Position numbers and translations under genes: made by a program. Source: Betaproteobacteria bacterium UBA3031 (GTDB lineage: Bacteria; Pseudomonadota; Gammaproteobacteria; Burkholderiales; Eutrophovitaceae). Taken from it: DNA of 6,571 nucleotides. Below are positions 1 through 6,571 of this stretch, one piece after another. The stretch spans positions 1 through 6,571 of the forward strand of contig DFDI01000063.1 of NCBI GenBank assembly GCA_002367635.1. The letters are read 5' to 3'. Under the pieces are notes generated by a model that was not told the DNA's origin, did not search any database, and was given only the letters and a program-made list of their open reading frames with translations. Every line of letters starts with the position of its first letter. Positions within the stretch are counted from its first letter, which is position 1.

Positions 1-3000
1 AAACGTGGCCAGTGTTCAGCCCCGGGAATAATTTCACGAAGATTAGACATCATTTGACATCCATTACATACGCCCAACGCAAAACTATCCTCCCGATTAA
101 AAAATTCTGAGAATTCATCTAATGCTCTCGCATTAAACAAAATAGATTTCGCCCAACCTTCACCAGCTCCAAGAACGTCTCCATAGGAGAAACCTCCACA
201 GGCTGCTAACCCTTTAAATTCAGCTAAAGAAGTACGGCCTGAAATAATGTCACTCATATGAACATCGATCGCAGAAAACCCAGCTCGATCGAAGGCTGCG
301 GCCATTTCAATCTGGCCATTTACCCCTTGCTCTCGCAGCACAGCTATTTTTGGCTTAGCGCCCTTATTAATAACAGCGAATCGATACGAATCATTGATAT
401 TAAACGTTAAATGCGCATTCAAACCTGGGTCAGCAGTGTCCAACATTCGATCATATTCTTGTTTGGCGCATTCTGGATTGTCCCGCATTGACTGCATCTG
501 AAAGGTGGTTTTAGACCATGTACGCTGGAGTAACCAACCAGACTCATCCATCAAAGGGCTCCCGTTAGATGAAATTTCTAACGTACCTTTATCATTTATG
601 TGCCCAATTTTTCTGGCGTAATCAGCCAGCCCGTATGATTCCAATATCGAATGAACCTCTAATTCAGCAGAGTTATCAATTTGGATAACTGCCCCGAGCT
701 CCTCACTAAAAAGTGCCGCGAATTGCCTATTGTGATCAGACCCCACTTCTAAATCGATGGTCAATCCAACATGTGATGCAAACATGCACTCAGCCAAGGT
801 GACAATCAAGCCCCCATCTGACCGATCGTGGTAGGCCAGAATTTTATTTCTCTTATTTAAATCCTGTATCGCTTTAAAGAAAGCCTGTAGGATTTTTGCA
901 CTATCAAGGTCGGGGACATCTCCATGCTCCAAAAGATATGCTTGATGCAAGATGGAACCGCCCATACGATTTTTACCACCACCCAAGTCAATCAAAATCA
1001 ATTGCGTATTTAAATCAGGTCTGAGGACAGGCGTTAATGTTCTTCTAATATCCGACACAGGAGAAAACGCTGAGATAACTAAGGAAACGGGAGAGACGAC
1101 TTGTTTATCTTGAGCGCCTTCCCGCCAAGCAGTCCGCATTGCCATCGAATCCTTACCCACAGGAATGCTTATCCCAAGCTGTGGGCAAAGCTCCAGACCA
1201 ACGGCTGCGACAGTATCAAAGAGATTTGCATCCTCCCCTTCAAAACCGGCAGGTGCCATCCAATTTGCTGATAATTTAATATTACTTAGATGATCAATCT
1301 TTGCGGCTGCTATGTTCGTGATTGCCTCACCAATTGCCATTCGTCCAGAAGCTGGTCCGTCCATCACTGCTATAGGAGCACGTTCTCCAATTGCAAATGC
1401 CTCACCAACATACTGATCAAATCCCATAGCAGTCACCGCAACATTACTGACCGGTATTTGCCAGGGGCCAACAAATTGGTCTCGAGAACAAAGTCCTCCG
1501 ACTGAACGGTCACCAATCGAAATTAGAAATGTTTTATCTGCCACTGCTGGGAATGAGAGCACTCGTGTGAGCGCTTCACCCAGTTTTATCGGTGGATATT
1601 TTTTGGTTTTTATCTGTGGTTTTTTTCGTTTTACATCACGCGTCATTTTGGGTGGTTTATCCAACATAACTGATAGCGCGATATCTACAGGCTTATTACC
1701 GAAATGAGAATCAAATACGTTCAGGTGACTGTCTGCCGTCGCCTCACCGAGCACCGCAAATGGACAGCGTTCTCGTTCACAAATTTTTTGGAACTGTTCA
1801 AAACTCTCAGGATGTACCGCCAACATATAACGCTCTTGCGACTCATTACTCCATATCTGCATCGGCGTCATCCCAGACTCCTCAGATGGAATGCGTCTTA
1901 AATCAATACGCGCGCCGCAGTGCGCGTCATTTACCAATTCGGGAAGAGCATTAGAAAGGCCACCGGCTCCAACATCATGAATCGACAATATTGGATTTTT
2001 CTCGTCTAGTCCCCAACACCGGTCGATCACCTCCTGACATCGTCTTTGGATCTCCGGATTTCCCCTTTGAACAGAGTCAAAATCGAGATCAACACTATTT
2101 TCACCAGTTGCCATACTCGAAGCAGCCCCTCCCCCCATGCCAATGAGCATGCCGGGACCACCAAGCTGAACGATCAACGTACCTGCTTTAAATAACTCCT
2201 TTATGGATTGCTGATCAGTAATATTGCCCAAACCGCCAGCCAACATAATTGGCTTATGGTATCCACGAACGACCCCTTCTATCTCTTGCTCATAATTCCT
2301 AAAATACCCACAGAGATTGGGTCGGCCAAATTCATTATTAAACGCTGCGGCCCCAATGGGACCTTCCAACATAATATCTAATGCCGATGCGATACGATCC
2401 GGCTTCCCAATGCCATTTTCCTCCCAAGGTTCGCCCGCCCCTGGTATCCGCAGGTGAGAGACACTGAAGCCTACGAGACCAGCTTTCGGCTTCGCCCCTC
2501 TGCCTGTGGCCCCTTCATCCCTAATCTCTCCGCCACAACCCGTTGCCGCGCCAGGAAATGGAGAGATAGCTGTGGGATGATTGTGTGTTTCCACCTTCAT
2601 CAAAGTATGTGTTAATTCTTTTTGCACATACTCATATCGACCATTTGGCATAGGCCTGAAGCGGTTAACCTCGGTCCCCTCCATAATTGCAGAATTATCC
2701 GAGTAGGCCACAATAGTGCCCTGCGGTACCTGTCGGTGCGTCTCTCGAATCATGCCGAACAAAGAATAATCTTGCGCTTGACCATCGATTATCCAGGATG
2801 CGTTAAAAATCTTGTGGCGACAATGCTCTGAGTTCGCTTGAGCAAACATCATTAACTCTACATCCGTAGGATCTCGACCAATTCGCTCAAAGTTATGCTG
2901 AAGATAATCAATCTCATCTGGAGAGAGGGCTAAACCCATCTCACGATCACAATCTTCTAACGCACGTCGACCATCTTTTAATACCGGTATTGTGCGGAGC

Positions 3001-3485
3001 GGCTGCGGTTGCACGTGTCTGAAAAGTTTGTGTGCATCATTGATGTCAACAAGAACAGTTTCAGTCATACGATCATGAATCATCGAGACAATACGCGTCA
3101 GAGTAGCTTGTGAAACCGATTGATGCCTCTTCGTTTTAAAACTCCAGACGACACCACGCTCTATTCGAGAGACTTCCATAAGCCCGCAGGCTTTGGCAAT
3201 ATCAGTTGCTTTGGTTGACCAAGGGGAGATAGAACCAAGCCGAGGAACCACAACGAAATCAGCACTATCGTCTGCTGATTTTGACTCTTTGGGACCATAA
3301 GCGAGAATTTGATCAAGCTGAATGAGCTGTTCCCTAGAAAGTGGGTTATCCAACTCGACAAAATGCCAAAAAACTGCTGAGATCTCACTTATTTGGGGAT
3401 CTATAGCCTGCACTTCTTTTGATAGTTTATCGAGGCGAAATTGCGAAAGGGCTTGACGACCTTTTAAAAAAACGATTTCCGGCAT
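1..3485 (-). CDS. purL: Phosphoribosylformylglycinamidine (FGAM) synthase, large single-chain form, C-terminus cut by window edge
   Basis: PurL converts FGAR, glutamine and ATP to FGAM, ADP and glutamate in the cytosol, the fourth step of de novo purine synthesis. The frame is open for 1161 codons without a stop. In order I see: an N-terminal PurS-like domain (about 1-150) with SPWSTKATD at 87-95; a linker with ANSEHCRH at 217-224; a first synthase half with ETHNHP at 299-304, a glycine-rich loop at 442-461 and HDVGAGG at 503-509; a second half with PVGKDSM at 775-781 and HDRSDGG at 886-892; and a class I glutaminase domain from about 1042, with VLREQGVN at 1049-1056 and nucleophile Cys1140 in GVCNGCQ. 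His221, His301 and Cys1140 each sit at +5 from E. coli/Salmonella His216, His296 and Cys1135, so the reading frame appears intact. The family is near 1295 residues, so about 135-140 are missing, including the glutaminase His and Glu. ATG at 3485 is the only ordinary start after the in-frame upstream stop. No clear Shine-Dalgarno precedes it. No PurR-like box was seen. Identification is very secure. Confidence 0.98.
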   Translation of the reverse strand, partial: MPEIVFLKGRQALSQFRLDKLSKEVQAIDPQISEISAVFWHFVELDNPLSREQLIQLDQILAYGPKESKSADDSADFVVVPRLGSISPWSTKATDIAKACGLMEVSRIERGVVWSFKTKRHQSVSQATLTRIVSMIHDRMTETVLVDINDAHKLFRHVQPQPLRTIPVLKDGRRALEDCDREMGLALSPDEIDYLQHNFERIGRDPTDVELMMFAQANSEHCRHKIFNASWIIDGQAQDYSLFGMIRETHRQVPQGTIVAYSDNSAIMEGTEVNRFRPMPNGRYEYVQKELTHTLMKVETHNHPTAISPFPGAATGCGGEIRDEGATGRGAKPKAGLVGFSVSHLRIPGAGEPWEENGIGKPDRIASALDIMLEGPIGAAAFNNEFGRPNLCGYFRNYEQEIEGVVRGYHKPIMLAGGLGNITDQQSIKELFKAGTLIVQLGGPGMLIGMGGGAASSMATGENSVDLDFDSVQRGNPEIQRRCQEVIDRCWGLDEKNPILSIHDVGAGGLSNALPELVNDAHCGARIDLRRIPSEESGMTPMQIWSNESQERYMLAVHPESFEQFQKICERERCPFAVLGEATADSHLNVFDSHFGNKPVDIALSVMLDKPPKMTRDVKRKKPQIKTKKYPPIKLGEALTRVLSFPAVADKTFLISIGDRSVGGLCSRDQFVGPWQIPVSNVAVTAMGFDQYVGEAFAIGERAPIAVMDGPASGRMAIGEAITNIAAAKIDHLSNIKLSANWMAPAGFEGEDANLFDTVAAVGLELCPQLGISIPVGKDSMAMRTAWREGAQDKQVVSPVSLVISAFSPVSDIRRTLTPVLRPDLNTQLILIDLGGGKNRMGGSILHQAYLLEHGDVPDLDSAKILQAFFKAIQDLNKRNKILAYHDRSDGGLIVTLAECMFASHVGLTIDLEVGSDHNRQFAALFSEELGAVIQIDNSAELEVHSILESYGLADYARKIGHINDKGTLEISSNGSPLMDESGWLLQRTWSKTTFQMQSMRDNPECAKQEYDRMLDTADPGLNAHLTFNINDSYRFAVINKGAKPKIAVLREQGVNGQIEMAAAFDRAGFSAIDVHMSDIISGRTSLAEFKGLAACGGFSYGDVLGAGEGWAKSILFNARALDEFSEFFNREDSFALGVCNGCQMMSNLREIIPGAEHWPR

Positions 3486-3537
3486 GGAGTCTATGATTTT
3501 GAGTAAGATATCTTCAAACCAAGATTATAGCTGACGA
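3486..3537. promoter_or_regulatory. Divergent intergenic region between purL and nnr
   Basis: Only 52 bp separate the purL start codon from the first possible nnr start, so the promoters of both genes must lie here or inside the neighbouring 5' ends. The purL side contains a consensus -10. The nnr side has only weak candidates: TTGAGT at 3499-3504 with GATTAT at 3523-3528 (18-bp spacing). No palindromic operator, riboswitch-like structure or PurR-like box was recognised. If nnr really starts at 3586, the divergent region grows to 100 bp. Confidence 0.6.
3524..3529 (-). promoter_or_regulatory. Candidate purL -10 box (TATAAT)
   Basis: Read on the minus strand, these six bases match the sigma-70 -10 consensus perfectly. 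Transcription would begin near 3517, giving a leader of about 32 nt before the purL ATG at 3485. The hexamer 17 bp upstream (3547-3552, ACATTT on the minus strand) is a poor -35 match, so the promoter may depend on an activator, or the motif may be chance in AT-rich DNA. It would place the upstream promoter elements inside the annotated 5' end of nnr. Confidence 0.45.
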
Positions 3538-5091
3538 ATGCCCAACAAATGTCCGACCATAAATCAAATCGCCTATACTGAACCTATGCATACGGTACCC
3601 GTCTACCAGACTGAGCAGATACGACAGATTGAGGAGTACTTATTCTCCCTCGATCCGAAACCTAACCTGATGGAGTCCGCAGGAAAAGCTGTCGCCGACC
3701 TTGCGATTCAAGTCGCACCAACTCACGCTCGTTCGGCTTTAGTCATCGTAGGACCTGGGAATAATGGCGGTGACGGGTACGTTACTGCCAGACATCTTAA
3801 ACATGCAAATTTTCGCGTTGCAGTCCTCGCTCCACTCAATAAAAATCAGACCTCTCCCGATGCGGTTAGCGCCCTCGAAAAATGGGAATCGGCCGGCGGA
3901 ACAGTCCAAAGCACTCTAAGTAATGAAGACTCCTATGATCTAATCATTGATGGGTTATTCGGTATTGGCTTAAAACGTAACCTATCCGTCGCACTCGAAG
4001 AACTCGTTAAACATATTAATAGCCTGCCAGCTACGATCATATCCATCGATATACCGTCTGGATTAAGTGCGGACACAGGGAACGTCATGGGTTGTTGCAT
4101 TCGAGCACACCATACCGTTACTTTTCTTGGATATAAAGTCGGTTTACACACGGGTCTTGGGCCAGATTATTCAGGCACAATCCATTTCAGCGACCTCAAT
4201 ATGGGACCTGTACCACCCCCTGATAATCATGGCTACCTAATCGGCAATGAGGTCCTAAATAATGTTCTGACACCAAGAGCAAAATCATCTCATAAAGGCA
4301 CACATGGTCAGCTCGTTATCATTGGGGGCAGTGAAGGTTTAGTTGGTGCTGCGGTCTTATCAGGGCGTGCCGCTATTAAGTTAGGCGCAGGACGTGTTCT
4401 CATGGGTTTTGTCGACGCGGCATCACCCTCGATTGATTGGATGCAGCCAGAAATTATGATGAGAAAAGCTTCTGAGCTCATCCAACTTGATAGCACAACA
4501 TGCATCGCCATCGGACCCGGTCTTGGCGTCAGTAACGTCGCGTACGATATTCTGACAAAGATCTTGGCTCTACCCATACCGATCATCTTGGATGCGGATG
4601 CGTTAAATCTTATTGCACAACATCCTGCACTCGTGACGCTGACTAATAACCGTGACAACCCGACTGTACTCACGCCACACCCCGGTGAAGCCGCCAGATT
4701 ATTGGACTGTTCTGTTAGGGAAATTCAAGCAAATAGAGTACAGGCAACATTAACCCTAGCAAGTAAGTTTAATGCGGAAGTGGTCCTTAAAGGTGTCGGT
4801 AGCGTGTGCGCATTCCCAGATGGCAATTGGTTTATCAATACAACCGGGAACCCGGGAATGGCCAGCGCAGGCATGGGTGACGTCTTGACCGGTATTATTG
4901 GTGCGTTTATCGCTCAAGGAGCCTATAGCCACACAGCCTTGCTAGCTGCAGTGCATCTTCAAGGGCTAGCGGCAGATCAATTATCAAACGATGGCTGCGG
5001 TCCGATTGGAATGACCGCATCAGAAACAATTGATGCGGCAAGAATAATATTCAACAAACAACGAAATGCTAACGTTGCACCACTTGTATAG
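3538..5091 (+). CDS. nnr: Bifunctional NAD(P)H-hydrate epimerase / ADP-dependent NAD(P)H-hydrate dehydratase (YjeF family)
   Basis: This metabolite-repair enzyme epimerises R- and S-NAD(P)HX, the hydrated damaged forms of NADH and NADPH, and dehydrates the S form back to NAD(P)H using ADP. At 517 residues it matches E. coli Nnr (about 515). The N-terminal epimerase (YjeF_N, about 22-225) has GPGNNGGDGYV at 72-82, DGLFGIGL at 138-145 and DIPSGL at 171-176. The C-terminal ribokinase-like dehydratase (about 240-505) has KGTHG at 253-257, GPGLG at 326-330, DADALN at 352-357, LTPHPGE at 378-384 and NPGMASAGMGDVLTG at 438-452, with the expected catalytic Asp448. Both active sites look intact. The first ATG (3538) directly follows an in-frame stop at 3532-3534. 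Met17 (3586) is equally plausible because similarity to family members begins there (MHTVPVYQTEQIR). Neither ATG has a Shine-Dalgarno. The gene is divergent from purL and lies 33 bp upstream of a monooxygenase on the same strand. The usual tsaE/amiB neighbours are not visible here. Confidence 0.96.
   Translation: MPNKCPTINQIAYTEPMHTVPVYQTEQIRQIEEYLFSLDPKPNLMESAGKAVADLAIQVAPTHARSALVIVGPGNNGGDGYVTARHLKHANFRVAVLAPLNKNQTSPDAVSALEKWESAGGTVQSTLSNEDSYDLIIDGLFGIGLKRNLSVALEELVKHINSLPATIISIDIPSGLSADTGNVMGCCIRAHHTVTFLGYKVGLHTGLGPDYSGTIHFSDLNMGPVPPPDNHGYLIGNEVLNNVLTPRAKSSHKGTHGQLVIIGGSEGLVGAAVLSGRAAIKLGAGRVLMGFVDAASPSIDWMQPEIMMRKASELIQLDSTTCIAIGPGLGVSNVAYDILTKILALPIPIILDADALNLIAQHPALVTLTNNRDNPTVLTPHPGEAARLLDCSVREIQANRVQATLTLASKFNAEVVLKGVGSVCAFPDGNWFINTTGNPGMASAGMGDVLTGIIGAFIAQGAYSHTALLAAVHLQGLAADQLSNDGCGPIGMTASETIDAARIIFNKQRNANVAPLV
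3574..3579 (+). promoter_or_regulatory. Possible -10 box (TATACT) for nnr, implying a leaderless start at 3586
   Basis: TATACT matches the -10 consensus at five of six positions and ends 6 bases before the ATG at 3586, so transcription would start at or next to that ATG. This would explain why no Shine-Dalgarno is seen and would make Met17 the true start. There is no convincing -35 at 16-18 bp (around 3550-3557), so the call is weak. Confidence 0.2.
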
Positions 5092-5095
5092 TGGT
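5079..5095 (+). other. Short inverted repeat/hairpin spanning the nnr stop codon
   Basis: ACCACT (5079-5084) and AGTGGT (5090-5095) form a perfect 6-bp stem with a 5-base loop (TGTAT). The nnr TAG stop (5089-5091) falls in the loop and the start of the right arm. No run of T follows, so it is not a standard intrinsic terminator. It could be an mRNA hairpin between nnr and the monooxygenase gene, a small two-fold operator just upstream of that gene, or chance. Confidence 0.4.
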
Positions 5096-5111
5096 CAGCG
5101 ATATAAAATAT

Positions 5112-5117
5112 AGAGGA
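5112..5117 (+). promoter_or_regulatory. Ribosome binding site of the monooxygenase gene (AGAGGA)
   Basis: AGAGGA ends 7 bases before the ATG at 5125, which is good Shine-Dalgarno spacing and fixes that start. It is the only clear ribosome binding site seen ahead of the three genes. Just upstream, TATAAA (5102-5107) resembles a -10 box but has no partnered -35 at normal spacing. Confidence 0.75.
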
Positions 5118-5124
5118 TATATCA

Positions 5125-6571
5125 ATGTCAGATCACGCTAACTCAGTCGATGCCATTATTATCGGCGCAGGATTCTCAGGACTGTATCAACTGCATACCC
5201 TTCGAGATCAACTAAATCTTAGCACGATCGTATTAGAGGCCGGTGCAGACCTAGGGGGCACCTGGTTTTGGAATCGTTATCCTGGGGCCCGCTGTGACTC
5301 GGAAAGCCACTCTTACTGCTATATGTTTTCTGAAGAAATCTATAAAGAATGGAATTGGTCAGAACGCTATCCTGGTCCCCAAGAAATTCGCAGTTATCTT
5401 GATTTCGTTGCTAAAAAACTCGAACTCAGAAGTCATATTAAGTTCAACACTCTTGTCACTAGCGCCCACTTCATCGAAGAAGCGAATCAATGGGAACTAA
5501 CAACAAAAGACGGAGACACCTACCGAGCGACCTATTTAATTACTGGAATTGGCTGCATCTCCTCTGCGAACATTCCAAACATCCCCGGCCTAAATGACTT
5601 TAAAGGTGAGTGGTATCACACAGGGAATTGGCCACACGAGGAAGTCTCATTTAAAGATAAACGAATTGGGCAAATTGGAACTGGGTCTACTGGAATACAA
5701 GCTGCACCCGTAATCGCAGAAACTGCCGGCCATCTTCATCTATTTCAGAGAACCCCAAACTACAGTGTTCCAGCTCGCAACGTTCCGCTCACTGATGAAT
5801 GGAAGCAATACGTCAATAAAAACTTTGAAGAAATCAAACAGGCTGTCCAATCAACTCCAAATGGACACGCATTTCGGATCTCAACAACTAAAGTGTTTGA
5901 ACAATCAGAGGATGAAAGACAAGCCGCGTATGAAAAGGCTTGGGAAAAGGGTGGGCTTCAATTTAGAGCGACCTATCAGGATCTAACCACGAACAAAGAG
6001 GCAAATGACACCGCAGCTGAATTTCTAAAGAAAAAAATTAGAACTATAGTGCGAGACAAAGAAACGGCTGAAGCACTCGCTACTATTGACTACCCCTATG
6101 CTGGAAAGCGCCCACCTATCGATACAAATTATTTTGAAACATTCAATAGGGATAATGTATCACTTGTTAACCTAAAGAAAGAAAGCATTGTCAAAATTAC
6201 AGAGGATGGGATACAAACCACGACACGACACATCCCGTTAGATATGATTGTCTTTGCAACAGGGTTTGATGCCATCACTGGAAAATTCTTTGAAATGGAC
6301 ATTCGAGGACGAAATGGACTCTCGTTAAAAGAAGCATGGAAAGAGGGGCCGAAAACCTATCTGGGCTTGCAAACGCCAGGCTTTCCTAACCTATTCACCA
6401 TCACCGGACCCGGAAGCCCATCTGTGTTGTGCAATATGCCTGTACCTATCGAACAGCACGTCGAATGGATTACTCAATGCGTTGAACATATGAGACGTAA
6501 TGAGATTGATACGTGTGAGGCAAGCCAAGAAGCTGCTGACGAATGGGTGGAACATGTCAATGAGGCTGCGA
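5125..6571 (+). CDS. Type I Baeyer-Villiger monooxygenase, phenylacetone monooxygenase-like, C-terminus cut by window edge
   Basis: This FAD- and NADPH-dependent flavoenzyme inserts one oxygen from O2 next to a ketone carbonyl, giving an ester or lactone; it is probably soluble and cytosolic. Motifs in order: an FAD Rossmann loop GAGFSG at 14-19; GGTWFWNRYPGARCD ending at Asp58; the diagnostic fingerprint FxGxxxHxxxWP as FKGEWYHTGNWP at 159-170; an NADPH Rossmann loop GTGSTG at 185-190; GKR with Arg329; and FATGFD at 377-382. Asp58 and Arg329 sit at a constant -8 from Asp66 and Arg337 of phenylacetone monooxygenase (PAMO, 542 residues), Arg337 being the catalytic arginine that stabilises the peroxyflavin. 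The active-site loop GPGSPSVLCNM (428-438) keeps PAMO's two-residue bulge. The window holds 482 codons, so about 50 residues are missing. The start is set by a good ribosome binding site. The gene lies 33 bp after nnr and may share its transcript. The family call is firm; the natural substrate cannot be told from sequence. Confidence 0.95.
   Translation, partial: MSDHANSVDAIIIGAGFSGLYQLHTLRDQLNLSTIVLEAGADLGGTWFWNRYPGARCDSESHSYCYMFSEEIYKEWNWSERYPGPQEIRSYLDFVAKKLELRSHIKFNTLVTSAHFIEEANQWELTTKDGDTYRATYLITGIGCISSANIPNIPGLNDFKGEWYHTGNWPHEEVSFKDKRIGQIGTGSTGIQAAPVIAETAGHLHLFQRTPNYSVPARNVPLTDEWKQYVNKNFEEIKQAVQSTPNGHAFRISTTKVFEQSEDERQAAYEKAWEKGGLQFRATYQDLTTNKEANDTAAEFLKKKIRTIVRDKETAEALATIDYPYAGKRPPIDTNYFETFNRDNVSLVNLKKESIVKITEDGIQTTTRHIPLDMIVFATGFDAITGKFFEMDIRGRNGLSLKEAWKEGPKTYLGLQTPGFPNLFTITGPGSPSVLCNMPVPIEQHVEWITQCVEHMRRNEIDTCEASQEAADEWVEHVNEAA

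Noticed and set aside
1290..2831. Several 64-71 codon plus-strand frames
   Set aside because: All are antisense to purL, lack recognisable domains, and overlap each other. They are shadows.
3161..3388. 75-codon minus-strand frame with a hydrophobic stretch
   Set aside because: It overlaps the N-terminal domain of purL in another frame of the same strand. The purL frame has family motifs here, so the hydrophobic look is incidental.
1..3485. Possible frameshift or pseudogene in purL
   Set aside because: 1161 codons are open without a stop, and the active-site residues keep a constant +5 offset from the E. coli/Salmonella enzyme from residue 221 to 1140.
4308..4673. 121-codon open frame on the minus strand
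   Set aside because: It lies wholly antisense to the nnr dehydratase domain, which carries clear conserved motifs. The translation shows no recognisable domain and reads as a shadow frame.
5084..5107. Possible separate promoter for the monooxygenase gene (TTGTAT and TATAAA)
   Set aside because: The spacing between the two boxes is only 12 bp. The other candidate, TTGCAC at 5075-5080, is 21 bp away. Neither makes a credible sigma-70 promoter.
5079..5110. Intrinsic terminator after nnr
   Set aside because: The hairpin is short and only AT-rich mixed sequence follows, without a T tract.
5294..5986. Two plus-strand frames of 68 and 73 codons
   Set aside because: Both lie inside the monooxygenase gene in another frame, and the monooxygenase frame carries all the family motifs through this region.

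Overview
The window looks like ordinary bacterial chromosome, most likely from a gammaproteobacterium of moderate GC (roughly mid-to-upper 40s by eye, not computed). The main pointer is the single-chain, large PurL with a fused C-terminal glutaminase domain, which is typical of Gamma- and Betaproteobacteria. Its motif numbering sits at a constant +5 from the E. coli/Salmonella enzyme at three separate sites. The genus cannot be named from this sequence.

Layout: positions 1-3485 on the minus strand hold purL, whose last ~135-140 residues lie beyond the left edge. A 52-bp divergent gap (3486-3537) follows and carries a consensus TATAAT for purL. Positions 3538-5091 on the plus strand hold nnr, a bifunctional NAD(P)HX epimerase/dehydratase. 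After a 33-bp gap with a short hairpin and a good Shine-Dalgarno, positions 5125-6571 hold the first 482 codons of a type I Baeyer-Villiger monooxygenase close to phenylacetone monooxygenase; its C-terminus lies beyond the right edge. No stretch over 300 bp lacks a gene. I see no tRNA, rRNA, CRISPR, insertion sequence, long repeat or strong terminator.

How the genes relate: PurL catalyses the fourth step of purine synthesis and points away from the other two genes. Nnr repairs damaged NADH and NADPH, and the monooxygenase uses NADPH and O2 to turn ketones into esters or lactones. The last two share a strand, lie close together and have no obvious terminator between them, so they may be co-transcribed. 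A link between cofactor repair and an NADPH-consuming oxygenase is possible but unproven.

I looked for an undescribed system and did not find one. The points worth a second look are the Baeyer-Villiger enzyme with changes in a known substrate-pocket loop, its pairing with nnr, the hairpin at the nnr stop, and the unclear nnr start, which may be leaderless.
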